This document shows positions 15,103-22,661 of a stretch of 24,499 nt of DNA, piece by piece; position 1 is the stretch's first letter, and every line of letters begins with the position of its first letter. The notes under the pieces were generated by a model. The model was not told the origin of the DNA. It did not search any database and saw only the letters and a list, made by a program, of their open reading frames with translations. The position numbers were made by a program, and so were the translations under genes. Source of the DNA: JBJTUH01 sp044346175 (GTDB lineage Bacteria > Cyanobacteriota > Vampirovibrionia > Vampirovibrionales > JAJTHC01); the NCBI GenBank assembly GCA_044346175.1, contig JBIIZQ010000025.1, positions 1 through 24,499 on the forward strand, read 5' to 3'.

Positions 15103-17013
15103 ATGTTTTCAAGTTATCTTCCACCCATTACCCAAGCCCATACAGTTGCTTTTCAGCGTATACGTCAACGGGTGCGTCCTGAGGCAACCTTTAAAAACCG
15201 TTTTTTGTGGCTTGGCTTTCTAGGGTTAGGGATGGTGAGTGTCCTTTTATTGAATCTCACAAGTCTTCAACTTGGACAAAGGCATTTATTTATTCAAGGT
15301 CTTGATTTAAGCCCTCAAACAGGTGTATCGCCCGTACGTATCACTCGACGAGGGAAGCTCTTGGATAGGCAAGGTACTATTCTTGCACTCGATACGGTGA
15401 GTTATATTCTCTATGCGCATCCTCAACACTTCCATGACTTTCAGCCTCGTGAGATTGCAGCTGCCCTTGCCCCTATTTTGAAAGAATCTGAAGCAGTTCT
15501 CACTGAACGATTGTCGGGTAAAGACCCCACTCTTGTGGTGGCTAAAGATGTTCCCCCCGCCATGATGGATACCCTTAATAAAGGACTCAAAATCAGGGTT
15601 TTGAATCCAGAAACCAACGTTTTGGAAGAAGTGACAAAATCGCCTTTAGAACTCGGGCTAGACCCCCAGCATCTCCCTGACCGAAAATATCCCCATGGCG
15701 AGTTGGCCTGCCATATGCTTGGGTATGTGAATGAGGCGGCTGAAATTGAATCAGGGGTTGAAGCGACCCTCAAGCCCCTCTTAGATGTACAAGCCCATGG
15801 TCAAAAAGACTTACTTTCTGAATTACTGCATCCCTCACAAACAACCCACCCTAAGGATGCTTTGCTTCTGGATGCCCAGTCTCATCCTCTTTGGGGGTCA
15901 CTGGATGCCATTAAACGCTATATGCTTCCCCCGACAGAGTATGATGTTACGCTCACACTGGATAGTTACCTTCAGTTCTTAGCGGAATCCAAGCTTAAAC
16001 AAGGGCTTGAACAACATAAGGCTACGCATGGTGCCGTTGTCATGATGGAGCCTCGTTCTGGTGAGATTCTCGCTTTTGCAGCCTTCCCTAATTTTTCTCC
16101 TGAAAACTATCGTAGTTACCCTGAAACGGCGCTTAAAAACTGGGCTTTAAGTGATATTTACCCCCCTGGCTCGACTATGAAAATACTCACGGTTGCACTA
16201 GGGTTAGAGACAGGCGTGATACAGGAAAACAGTAAAATCCTTGATACGGGTGCTAAAACCATTGGTGGGTGGCGTATTCAAAATTATGATTATCATAAAC
16301 GTCCTCATCCTGGCTGGATTGATTTGGTTTACCTTCTTCACCACTCAAGCAATATCGGGAGTGCCGATATTGCTTTACGTATTCCTCCGCCTATGTATCA
16401 TGAAAAGCTTCAAAACCTTGGGTTTGGTAGTCGTACTGGTATTGAGGTTTTGGGTGAATCGGCTGGACTCCTGCCCGATGTGACGCAAGGATGGGATGTC
16501 TCTCGTCGGGCGACAATGGGCTATGGGTATGGGCTATCCGCCACGCCTCTACAAATGGTGGCTGCCGTTAATGTGCTGGCGAATAACGGGGTATGGGTAC
16601 CACCCCATGTGGTCAAATCACGAAGCCTGAAACAGCTCAAATCAAGACGTGTGTTTAAGCCTGAAACAGTTGCGGCTATGACACGACTTCTTACAAAAAG
16701 CATTCGTGAAAATAAAGATACCCCTGCCAATATTGCAAGTATTCCTGTAGCGGGTAAAACAGGCACCTCACGTAAACCCCTTCCCCAAGGTGGGTATTCG
16801 GCTACAAGTTTATATACTTCCTTCATTGGTTACTGGCCAGCGGATAATCCTCAAATTACAATTGCGGTGGTGGTGGATACGCCTTCTGGTAGTGCTTGGG
16901 GCAGTACTGTGGCAGCTCCTATTTTTAGAGATATTACGCTTGAGGCTTATCAATACCTCAAACAGAACCCTCAAGTACTCTCCTCCGCCAAAAAACTCCC
17001 TCCTCCTTTGTAG
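15103..17013 (+). CDS. Class B penicillin-binding protein (FtsI/PBP2-type peptidoglycan transpeptidase)
   Basis: The 636-residue protein has one N-terminal membrane helix (about 34-51). It is followed by the PBP dimerisation domain, opening RRGKLLDRQGTILA and with RKYPHGELACHMLGYV near 195-209. The transpeptidase domain has all three active-site motifs: S357-T-M-K360 (in YPPGSTMK), S415-S-N417, and K552-T-G554 (in AGKTGTS). There is no glycosyltransferase domain and no PASTA repeat. Family role: cross-linking peptidoglycan in the periplasm together with a SEDS glycosyltransferase, either at the septum (FtsI) or in elongation. The FtsL-like partner upstream favours FtsI. The usual neighbours rsmH and murE are absent, so this is not a standard dcw cluster. 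GAGG lies eight to nine bases before the ATG. Confidence 0.93.
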   Translation: MFSSYLPPITQAHTVAFQRIRQRVRPEATFKNRFLWLGFLGLGMVSVLLLNLTSLQLGQRHLFIQGLDLSPQTGVSPVRITRRGKLLDRQGTILALDTVSYILYAHPQHFHDFQPREIAAALAPILKESEAVLTERLSGKDPTLVVAKDVPPAMMDTLNKGLKIRVLNPETNVLEEVTKSPLELGLDPQHLPDRKYPHGELACHMLGYVNEAAEIESGVEATLKPLLDVQAHGQKDLLSELLHPSQTTHPKDALLLDAQSHPLWGSLDAIKRYMLPPTEYDVTLTLDSYLQFLAESKLKQGLEQHKATHGAVVMMEPRSGEILAFAAFPNFSPENYRSYPETALKNWALSDIYPPGSTMKILTVALGLETGVIQENSKILDTGAKTIGGWRIQNYDYHKRPHPGWIDLVYLLHHSSNIGSADIALRIPPPMYHEKLQNLGFGSRTGIEVLGESAGLLPDVTQGWDVSRRATMGYGYGLSATPLQMVAAVNVLANNGVWVPPHVVKSRSLKQLKSRRVFKPETVAAMTRLLTKSIRENKDTPANIASIPVAGKTGTSRKPLPQGGYSATSLYTSFIGYWPADNPQITIAVVVDTPSGSAWGSTVAAPIFRDITLEAYQYLKQNPQVLSSAKKLPPPL

Positions 17014-17058
17014 TCGCTTTACGATACCTGTGACTCTACTTAGTGGTGTATCATGTTA

Positions 17059-17084
17059 GGCACCATGTTCACAACCATGGTGCC
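17059..17084. repeat. Perfect 9-bp inverted repeat after the PBP gene
   Basis: GGCACCATG and CATGGTGCC flank an eight-base loop, 45 bases past the PBP stop and between convergent genes. It could end or stabilise either transcript, but there is no real T-run. Confidence 0.5.
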
Positions 17085-17192
17085 ATCGTTTACTGCTTCG
17101 TTTGGGGTAGGTACAGCCTTCTATAAAAATGCTTTCAAAAAGGCTCCGTAGGATACGATGCTCACAAAGATTCAGAACAAAGGCGTGTTATC

Positions 17193-18194
17193 TTAGGCCC
17201 ATAGGTCTGTACTAAGATATTTTAAGCCTGAATCACAGACGAGCATGGCAACCGTTTTTCCTTTCATGGTGCCTTGAAGGAGTTTAATGGCTCCTGCTAG
17301 GTTTGCCCCTGCAGAAAATCCACCAAAAATGCCCTCATAACGTGCTAATAGTCTTGCTGAGGTTGTTGCTTCATCGTCAGTTACTTGGAGGTAGCCATCT
17401 GGTACGATATCTTGTAGGTAGTGTAGATGAGGCATGGCGTATCCACCCCCTTGAATCTTATGCCCTAGTGTTTGAATCTCTTTCCCCGCTAACACCGCAG
17501 TATGTTCTGGCTCGATAACATAACATTGTATGGCTTGTGAAACCTCTTTAAAGTACTTCATACATCCCGCAAATGTCCCTCCAGACCCCACAAAATCGCA
17601 GAAGGCATCGAGTGAGTAGCCTGCATTTTCGCTTTGAAAGAGTAATTCTTTTGCGGTGCCATGGTAATGAGCCAATACATTCCCCTCGAGAGAGAATTGG
17701 TCAGCCCTAAAGGCTCCTCGATATTTTACGATCGCACGTGTGGCTTCTTCAACCAGTGCTAAATCTTCTCCTGATACTTTTCCTCGGGTACTTCCTGGTG
17801 CTTGTTTAACAAGTACCACTTCTGCCCCTAATGCCTTCATCATGGCTGCACGTTCTGGCGTATTTCCTTCTGACATGACAGCCACAAAAGGGTACCCTTT
17901 TAATCCACACACAATTGCCAGTCCTGTACCCGTATTACCACTCGTCAACTCTACAACAGTTTGATGAGGCTTTAAAAGACCCAAGGATTCAGCATGCTGA
18001 ATCATGCCAAGTGCCACCCTATCTTTTTTGGAAAAACCAGGATTCAAATACTCTAATTTTGCTAAAATGCGGCCTTCTAATCCTAAATGTTTTACAAGCC
18101 GAGATAAATGAACGGTTGGTGTATTGCCAATGGCTTCATAGGTTGCCTCTAAGGCTTTAGAATAAGTATTCGAGGATAGTATCATCATACGCAA
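17193..18194 (-). CDS. PLP-dependent cysteine synthase family enzyme
   Basis: The 333-residue fold-type II PLP enzyme has the PLP lysine in NPGFSKKDR (K57, in place of the common GGSVKDR), the substrate/PLP loop TSGNTGTGLA (84-92), the phosphate-binding SGGTFAG and a closing CDSGLKYLSTDLW. It fits the cysteine synthase/cystathionine beta-synthase family and would make cysteine from an activated serine and sulfide. The S-K-K-D-R variant and the T-G-T form of the second loop suggest a subfamily apart from classical CysK and CysM, so the activated serine used is uncertain. No sulfur-metabolism genes are adjacent. The gene diverges from the methyltransferase at 18470. Three in-frame ATG codons lie within the first four, with weak ribosome sites. 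Confidence 0.9.
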   Translation of the reverse strand: MRMMILSSNTYSKALEATYEAIGNTPTVHLSRLVKHLGLEGRILAKLEYLNPGFSKKDRVALGMIQHAESLGLLKPHQTVVELTSGNTGTGLAIVCGLKGYPFVAVMSEGNTPERAAMMKALGAEVVLVKQAPGSTRGKVSGEDLALVEEATRAIVKYRGAFRADQFSLEGNVLAHYHGTAKELLFQSENAGYSLDAFCDFVGSGGTFAGCMKYFKEVSQAIQCYVIEPEHTAVLAGKEIQTLGHKIQGGGYAMPHLHYLQDIVPDGYLQVTDDEATTSARLLARYEGIFGGFSAGANLAGAIKLLQGTMKGKTVAMLVCDSGLKYLSTDLWA

Positions 18195-18235
18195 GACTTC
18201 TCAGGGTTCAAGATAGTAAAAATATTCTCGTTACC

Positions 18236-18262
18236 AACAAAACTTAAGTTTAAAGTTTTGTT
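18236..18262. promoter_or_regulatory. 10-bp inverted repeat in a divergent promoter region
   Basis: AACAAAACTT (18236-18245) and AAGTTTTGTT (18253-18262) are perfect complements around a seven-base spacer. They lie 42 bases upstream of the cysteine synthase-like gene within an A+T-rich region of 275 bases shared with the divergent methyltransferase. It could be an operator or a leader hairpin. I found no convincing -35/-10 pair for either gene. Confidence 0.5.
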
Positions 18263-18469
18263 ACAAGTTATCTTATCGTATCCGATTTATCATTTTATGG
18301 ATAGTACAATGTATCAGGGTTATCATGCTACATTTTATCTTTGTATTTATCATGTAATTTTATGATGCCTATGCCACTCAAAGTTGGTTTTTTATTTTGG
18401 TCTTTCATTTGTTATGCCTTACTGTATGGCTACGCTTAAATATTTATTTCTTTATAAGAAGGTCCCCTG

Positions 18470-20074
18470 ATGAACTTTACATTAACACCTCTAGCATTTC
18501 ATGTAAAACCGCAATATCCATTTAAAACGAGTGTCCAAAGATATGGAGAAGCGAACAAGGCGAATCATCCTAAAAATCAAGCTTTGGATATACTTACTTT
18601 AACGCACCAAGAGGAGGTCCAAGCTGCTCATATACAAAAAGCACTGCATGAAACATGGAAGAGCAGTCAAAATGGATTACAGATGAGTGGATTGACGATT
18701 AGAAATGAAACCAATACCCCTAAAGATACTCTTCTTGAGGAAATTGTAAAGGCGGACGGTCTTTTAAAAAAATCACTCCCTCAGCATGCACATATTAAGA
18801 CTTTTGTAAGTGCGGATGCAGCGGAACCGAACTATTTTGTGCTGTCTAATCTTAATAGTGCTAAAGGTATCAAAGTGCTAAATACTCAAACAGATAGTAC
18901 GCTTGGTTTGGCTAAATCTGTTAAGAGCATCTTTGGATATAAAATAGCTCAAGAGTCACTCAAGCATTTACGTCATTTGGGTGACTCGCATCCTCATTCT
19001 GTCATCCAAACACTCATCTCTGAGTACCTTTCTGAGCAAGGCGAGCCAAGTATTCCTAAAATACTAAAGGATCAAGTACTCAACACTTCGTCACATAAGC
19101 TCGATAAAACGAGTAATCTTGAAAATCGAGGACAGAAGGGTTTGGGTACAGCCTTCTCGGATCGTATTGATGTTAATTCCTATACTTATTTTGAATATGT
19201 TCATCCTGCTTATGCCAGACAGGTCACAGTGATGGCAGATATGATTCAAAAATATGCTCCGAAAGCGAATAAAGCAATAGATATTGGTACAGGACCAGGT
19301 AGTGCTTTAAAGTTTTTACACGAGTTACAGCCGAACTTAAATATACAAGCCATTGAGCCAGATAAAGAAGCGTTTGATATGTTGGCACAAACGTTTAAAG
19401 GTAATAAAAGTATTACTCCTGTCCATGTAGACTTTTTAAAACATCAGGGAGCTAAAGTTCCGCTTGCTGTAAGTACAGGTGCCAGTCATCATTTGGATAC
19501 TTATGATTTTTTTAAAAAAGCGTACGAATTATTAGAGAATAATGGTGTACTTATTGTGGCAGATGAGATGCTCTCTCCTTTTAAGAGTCTTGAAGAGCGT
19601 CAGAAGAATCTCATTCTCCACCACGTAAAGTATATGCTCAATATCATGCATGAACCCCCAAAGAATGCTCATTTAACACCTGATGAAAAGAAATTAGTTT
19701 CTATTTTACATACAAATATGCCTAAAGCTTATCATCTCGCTGTGAATAACCAAGTAAAGGCTTCAGAGAGGCTTCTTAAACAAACGGATGCTACTTTAAG
19801 GACTTTGGATCTCAAGCCAGATAGAATTTCGCATCCTAATATTGCCTTTTATCGTCTGCAATTTTTAGAATTACAAGCCTTAACTGCTGGGTTGGATTAT
19901 CAAGTAGAACAAAAAACATTTCCCGACCAGCTTAAACGGATGGCTGAACAAGCTGGTTTTAGAACTTTGGAACATCAACGAGTATATCCTACTCACGGTG
20001 ATAAGACTACGGATGCGGGTACTCATGTAATAGCATTTCAAAAGCTGACACCTCAAAGCAACGCCTCTATTTAA
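18470..20074 (+). CDS. Class I SAM-dependent methyltransferase with N-terminal RYGE tag
   Basis: The 534-residue protein begins with a short tag, VQRYGEA (R24 Y25 G26), like the two tagged proteins at 3902 and 4924. Residues 28-240 are Lys/His/Asn-rich and unrecognised. A methyltransferase domain spans about 245-390: motif I AIDIGTGPGS (269-278), the ribose-binding acidic strand AIEPD (294-298) and GVLIVADEML (359-368). A helical C-terminal extension follows, ending HVIAFQKL. The target (small molecule, RNA or protein) cannot be read. The gene is more A+T-rich than its neighbours (bases 19501-19560 hold only 16 G+C), hinting at transfer. AAGAAGG lies about eight bases before the ATG, and a long-stem terminator follows. 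Confidence 0.85.
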   Translation: MNFTLTPLAFHVKPQYPFKTSVQRYGEANKANHPKNQALDILTLTHQEEVQAAHIQKALHETWKSSQNGLQMSGLTIRNETNTPKDTLLEEIVKADGLLKKSLPQHAHIKTFVSADAAEPNYFVLSNLNSAKGIKVLNTQTDSTLGLAKSVKSIFGYKIAQESLKHLRHLGDSHPHSVIQTLISEYLSEQGEPSIPKILKDQVLNTSSHKLDKTSNLENRGQKGLGTAFSDRIDVNSYTYFEYVHPAYARQVTVMADMIQKYAPKANKAIDIGTGPGSALKFLHELQPNLNIQAIEPDKEAFDMLAQTFKGNKSITPVHVDFLKHQGAKVPLAVSTGASHHLDTYDFFKKAYELLENNGVLIVADEMLSPFKSLEERQKNLILHHVKYMLNIMHEPPKNAHLTPDEKKLVSILHTNMPKAYHLAVNNQVKASERLLKQTDATLRTLDLKPDRISHPNIAFYRLQFLELQALTAGLDYQVEQKTFPDQLKRMAEQAGFRTLEHQRVYPTHGDKTTDAGTHVIAFQKLTPQSNASI

Positions 20075-20087
20075 CATAGCTAAACGT

Positions 20088-20138
20088 AACAGCACCTATG
20101 GCTTTAAAAAACACTCATGCCATGGGTGCTGTTCTTTT
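20088..20138 (+). terminator. Long-stem terminator after the methyltransferase gene
   Basis: AACAGCACCTATGG (20088-20101) and CCATGGGTGCTGTT (20120-20133) form a 14-bp stem with one G-U pair and an 18-base loop, followed by CTTTTAC. It lies 13 bases past the stop codon. Confidence 0.7.
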
Positions 20139-20568
20139 ACAGACATATACAGACATACAGGAAGTGTAATTATTAAAATATGTTACAAAAAACAAAAGAA
20201 TGACTTGGCAAACAAGTATGTTTCTTGTCTAATAATGAAACATTATTAAAACAATTATAAGCGTTTCTTTTACCTCTTTCAAAACTGGAGATACCCATCC
20301 TAAACCCAAGTACTTCAATGGTTTTTAGGTTTTTTAATGATGCTGTGTGAGACCTCAACAAAAGTCTGTTTTTCATGGCGTAGGATGATTTCAAATCCAA
20401 AACCAAATGTTATAAGACCCCGCCTCACTTAGCACATACTTTATTTTTTTACAGTAACAACAAAAATACCACTTATGCCTTAAAGCTAATAACACAACCT
20501 GCCGAATACAGGAAAGTAAGCAGCAGCCTACACCGCTGCCGTACTTCGTCAACATACAGTGATGCGTT

Positions 20569-20616
20569 TGTAAGCAAGCTTGGTTGTAAGCAAGTTTGGC
20601 TGTAAGCAAGTTTGGC
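20569..20616. repeat. Three tandem 16-bp repeats
   Basis: TGTAAGCAAGTTTGGC occurs at 20585-20600 and 20601-20616, preceded by a two-mismatch copy at 20569-20584. The period is not a multiple of three and the region is non-coding. It may be a cluster of binding sites, an iteron-like array or a simple duplication. Confidence 0.85.
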
Positions 20617-20715
20617 TGGTGTTGCATTTCAGCACTACTCAAAAGGCGTGTCTCTTTCTTTTGTATAAGCATTTAGGGTAAAGAAGGCTCGGTTAAAAGG
20701 TAAGGTTTTTATTGA

Positions 20716-20753
20716 TGTATCTCGCCAGATGCGTTCTATGTCACTGAGATACA
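20716..20753. promoter_or_regulatory. Inverted repeat upstream of the GntR-type gene
   Basis: TGTATCTC (20716-20723) and GAGATACA (20746-20753) are perfect complements separated by 22 bases, ending 78 bases before ATG 20831. It could be a binding site for the multi-domain regulator (autoregulation) or an mRNA hairpin. Confidence 0.45.
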
Positions 20754-20830
20754 CTGATGACGACGCTCCAGGGTAAAGAATCAATCATTTTTGGTGTTCA
20801 TTTTTGGTTTTCAGGAGGAATCATTCCATT

Positions 20831-22525
20831 ATGGCTAAAGCACAAAGCTCGGCACATTCACAAGCCTCGCAAACACCCAATACCATTGAAAAAGGTACCA
20901 ATAAACAGCATCCTACCCTCACTAAGGGCGGTACGCTTATCTCCGTGTTGACCACTGAGGAAGAAGTACAAAATCATACGATGCAACAGGTAGGGCAATT
21001 GCCTTATGAATTTTTGTCGGTGAATCGGAGTGCATTACCCACTGAAGTATCCTCTCATCAAGACGCTCCTGAAACCCAACTCATTCGTCTTGGTGTTCAG
21101 GATTTACCCAAGCAAAAACCCCAGCTTCAGCGTGGCAGTGGTACCAAAGATGGCATGATTGCGCAATGGCTTACGGCTTGGATTACTGAAGGCCTGGCAA
21201 ATCAAAGTTTAACGGAACTGCATCTTTTGCCTAAAAAGTCTGAGATTGCAAACTATCTTGATGTGTCCATTGGTACCGTTCAAAACGCCATTCGTTTTGT
21301 AGAGGATGAAGGGCATGTGGAGTCCAAGCAGCGTATTGGGACGGTGATTCGTCAGGCTAATTCCTCTCAATTCAGGCTACGTAAACAAACCTCCAAACGA
21401 GATAAAGCGGTGGAAGCCTTACAACACTTTATTGTGAAAAAACAACTTAAAACCTCTGAACCCATGCCCTCAGCCAGAGAATTGGCGAAAGCCATTGGCT
21501 CAGCACCTAATACCACTCGTCTAGCCCTTGAGTTTTTAGCAAGTAAAGGGATTCTTAGTAGTCGTGGGGTACGTGGTAATAAGGTGAACTGGTATGTTGC
21601 AGACATTACGTTAATGGATGCTACTGTTCTTAGTCATCCTCATGTGGGTGGACACACTGAAATCACCTCTGAAACCTTGATTGACCAAATTGAGCGTGAC
21701 CTCAAAGCGATGGTGGCTCAAGAGTATCAGGTCAATGATAAACTGCCCTCCCATTTAGAGCTTGCGGAGCGCTTCCGAGTGAGTATTAAAACGATTCATG
21801 ATGCCATGCGACGTTTGGTGCAACAAACCATTGTTTATTCTAAACGTGGACGCTATGGTACCTATGTCTCACGCAAACCGGGGGTGGTGTCGTTCTTCTC
21901 TCATGAAGAAGATGCCGAGTTCTTTACACCTGTGAACCAAGCGGATGCAGAAACTGCCTTGTCTTCAAACTTTGAAGGAGCCTCGCAGGTATTTTATAAT
22001 TATGAGCGTATTGAAAAAGCTCTCAAACACTACATTGCAACCTCGCATCAACCCGGAGATAAACTCATTGCGATGGGTGAGTTAGCGAGTCAGCTTGGTG
22101 TTTCGAGTAATACGGTGCGTAAAGCTTTGCAGCAACTTGCACAGGAGGGATATGTATCTCTTACCCGTGGGCGTTATGGTGGTACTTTTGTAGAGAAGCT
22201 CCCTCCTGTTGAGTCTGAAGTGCTTCAAGAACAGGCACAACAGCTTGGTGGTGTAGCGGCTTCTCATGCGTACACAGAGGTTACGATATCGTCCCAAACC
22301 GAGACCTCTTCTGAGGCTTCTGCTGACAAACCCAAGAGGCTGGTATGGATGTCGGTGAACCCTCAAAGTGCGAATGTTTACCAGCAGCATTTAGAAAATC
22401 AAAGCCCTGAAACCCTTGCATCACGTCCGGGGCGTAAGGCCGCTGGACAACCCCGAGCCACTAAAAAAGTGTACAATTCTGTTTCTGCCAGTCTTGTACT
22501 GCTTAGTCAACCTAAAGCCCAGTAG
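20831..22525 (+). CDS. Protein with four tandem GntR-type winged-helix domains
   Basis: From ATG 20831 the protein has 564 residues (AGGAGG at 20813-20818, a 12-base spacing; an in-frame TTG at 20804 would overlap that site). After a polar, flexible 107 residues it contains four units with the GntR winged-helix pattern: about 108-175 (KKSEIANYLDVSIGTVQNAIRFVEDEGHVESKQRIGT), 191-257 (SARELAKAIGSAPNTTRLALEFLASKGI), 282-349 (SHLELAERFRVSIKTIHDAMRRLV...RGRYGTYV) and 391-456 (AMGELASQLGVSSNTVRKALQQLAQEGYVSLTRGRYGGTFV). Linkers are 16-42 residues. There is no FadR, UTRA or aminotransferase effector domain; the C-terminus is a low-complexity tail with a basic RPGRKAAGQPRATKK segment. Normal GntR regulators have one such domain and dimerise. 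This protein could bind a multi-part DNA site as a monomer or organise DNA. It is monocistronic, with a strong terminator. Confidence 0.9.
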   Translation: MAKAQSSAHSQASQTPNTIEKGTNKQHPTLTKGGTLISVLTTEEEVQNHTMQQVGQLPYEFLSVNRSALPTEVSSHQDAPETQLIRLGVQDLPKQKPQLQRGSGTKDGMIAQWLTAWITEGLANQSLTELHLLPKKSEIANYLDVSIGTVQNAIRFVEDEGHVESKQRIGTVIRQANSSQFRLRKQTSKRDKAVEALQHFIVKKQLKTSEPMPSARELAKAIGSAPNTTRLALEFLASKGILSSRGVRGNKVNWYVADITLMDATVLSHPHVGGHTEITSETLIDQIERDLKAMVAQEYQVNDKLPSHLELAERFRVSIKTIHDAMRRLVQQTIVYSKRGRYGTYVSRKPGVVSFFSHEEDAEFFTPVNQADAETALSSNFEGASQVFYNYERIEKALKHYIATSHQPGDKLIAMGELASQLGVSSNTVRKALQQLAQEGYVSLTRGRYGGTFVEKLPPVESEVLQEQAQQLGGVAASHAYTEVTISSQTETSSEASADKPKRLVWMSVNPQSANVYQQHLENQSPETLASRPGRKAAGQPRATKKVYNSVSASLVLLSQPKAQ

Positions 22526-22561
22526 GTTTTTGAAAAAATACTTACAGAGTAGTTCATGATG

Positions 22562-22597
22562 AAAAGCAGTCATCCTATATTAGGATGACTGCTTTTT
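22562..22597. terminator. Bidirectional rho-independent terminator
   Basis: AAAAGCAGTCATCCTA (22562-22577) and its exact complement (22581-22596) form a 16-bp stem with a three-base loop. There is a T-run on the plus strand and an A-run giving four U on the minus strand. It separates the convergent GntR-type and rocD genes. Confidence 0.92.
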
Positions 22598-22661
22598 GTT
22601 TGAGGGTCATAGGGAGTGGGGCAAAATAATGACCCATTCTTACCCTTTCCTTGCCCTTTTA

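Larger units (their letters stand above)
20075..20830. other. Long A+T-rich intergenic region without a supported gene
   Basis: Between the methyltransferase and the GntR-type gene there are 756 bases. They hold a terminator (20088-20138), a short ACAGACATA direct repeat just after it, an imperfect AAGTA-GCAGC/GCTGC-TACTT hairpin (about 20513-20546), three 16-bp tandem repeats (20569-20616), an 8-bp inverted repeat (20716-20753) and the ribosome site of the next gene. Short minus-strand frames (for example 20173-20406 and 20391-20672) are Cys/Leu-rich, lack ribosome sites and look like chance. Confidence 0.6.

Noticed and set aside
20569..20616. CRISPR-like interpretation of the three 16-bp repeats
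   Set aside because: The units are adjacent with no spacers, too short for CRISPR repeats, and no cas genes are present.
20173..20672. Minus-strand frames of 77 and 93 codons in the long spacer
   Set aside because: They have no ribosome sites, odd Cys/Leu-rich composition, overlap each other and cross the tandem repeats. They look like chance frames.
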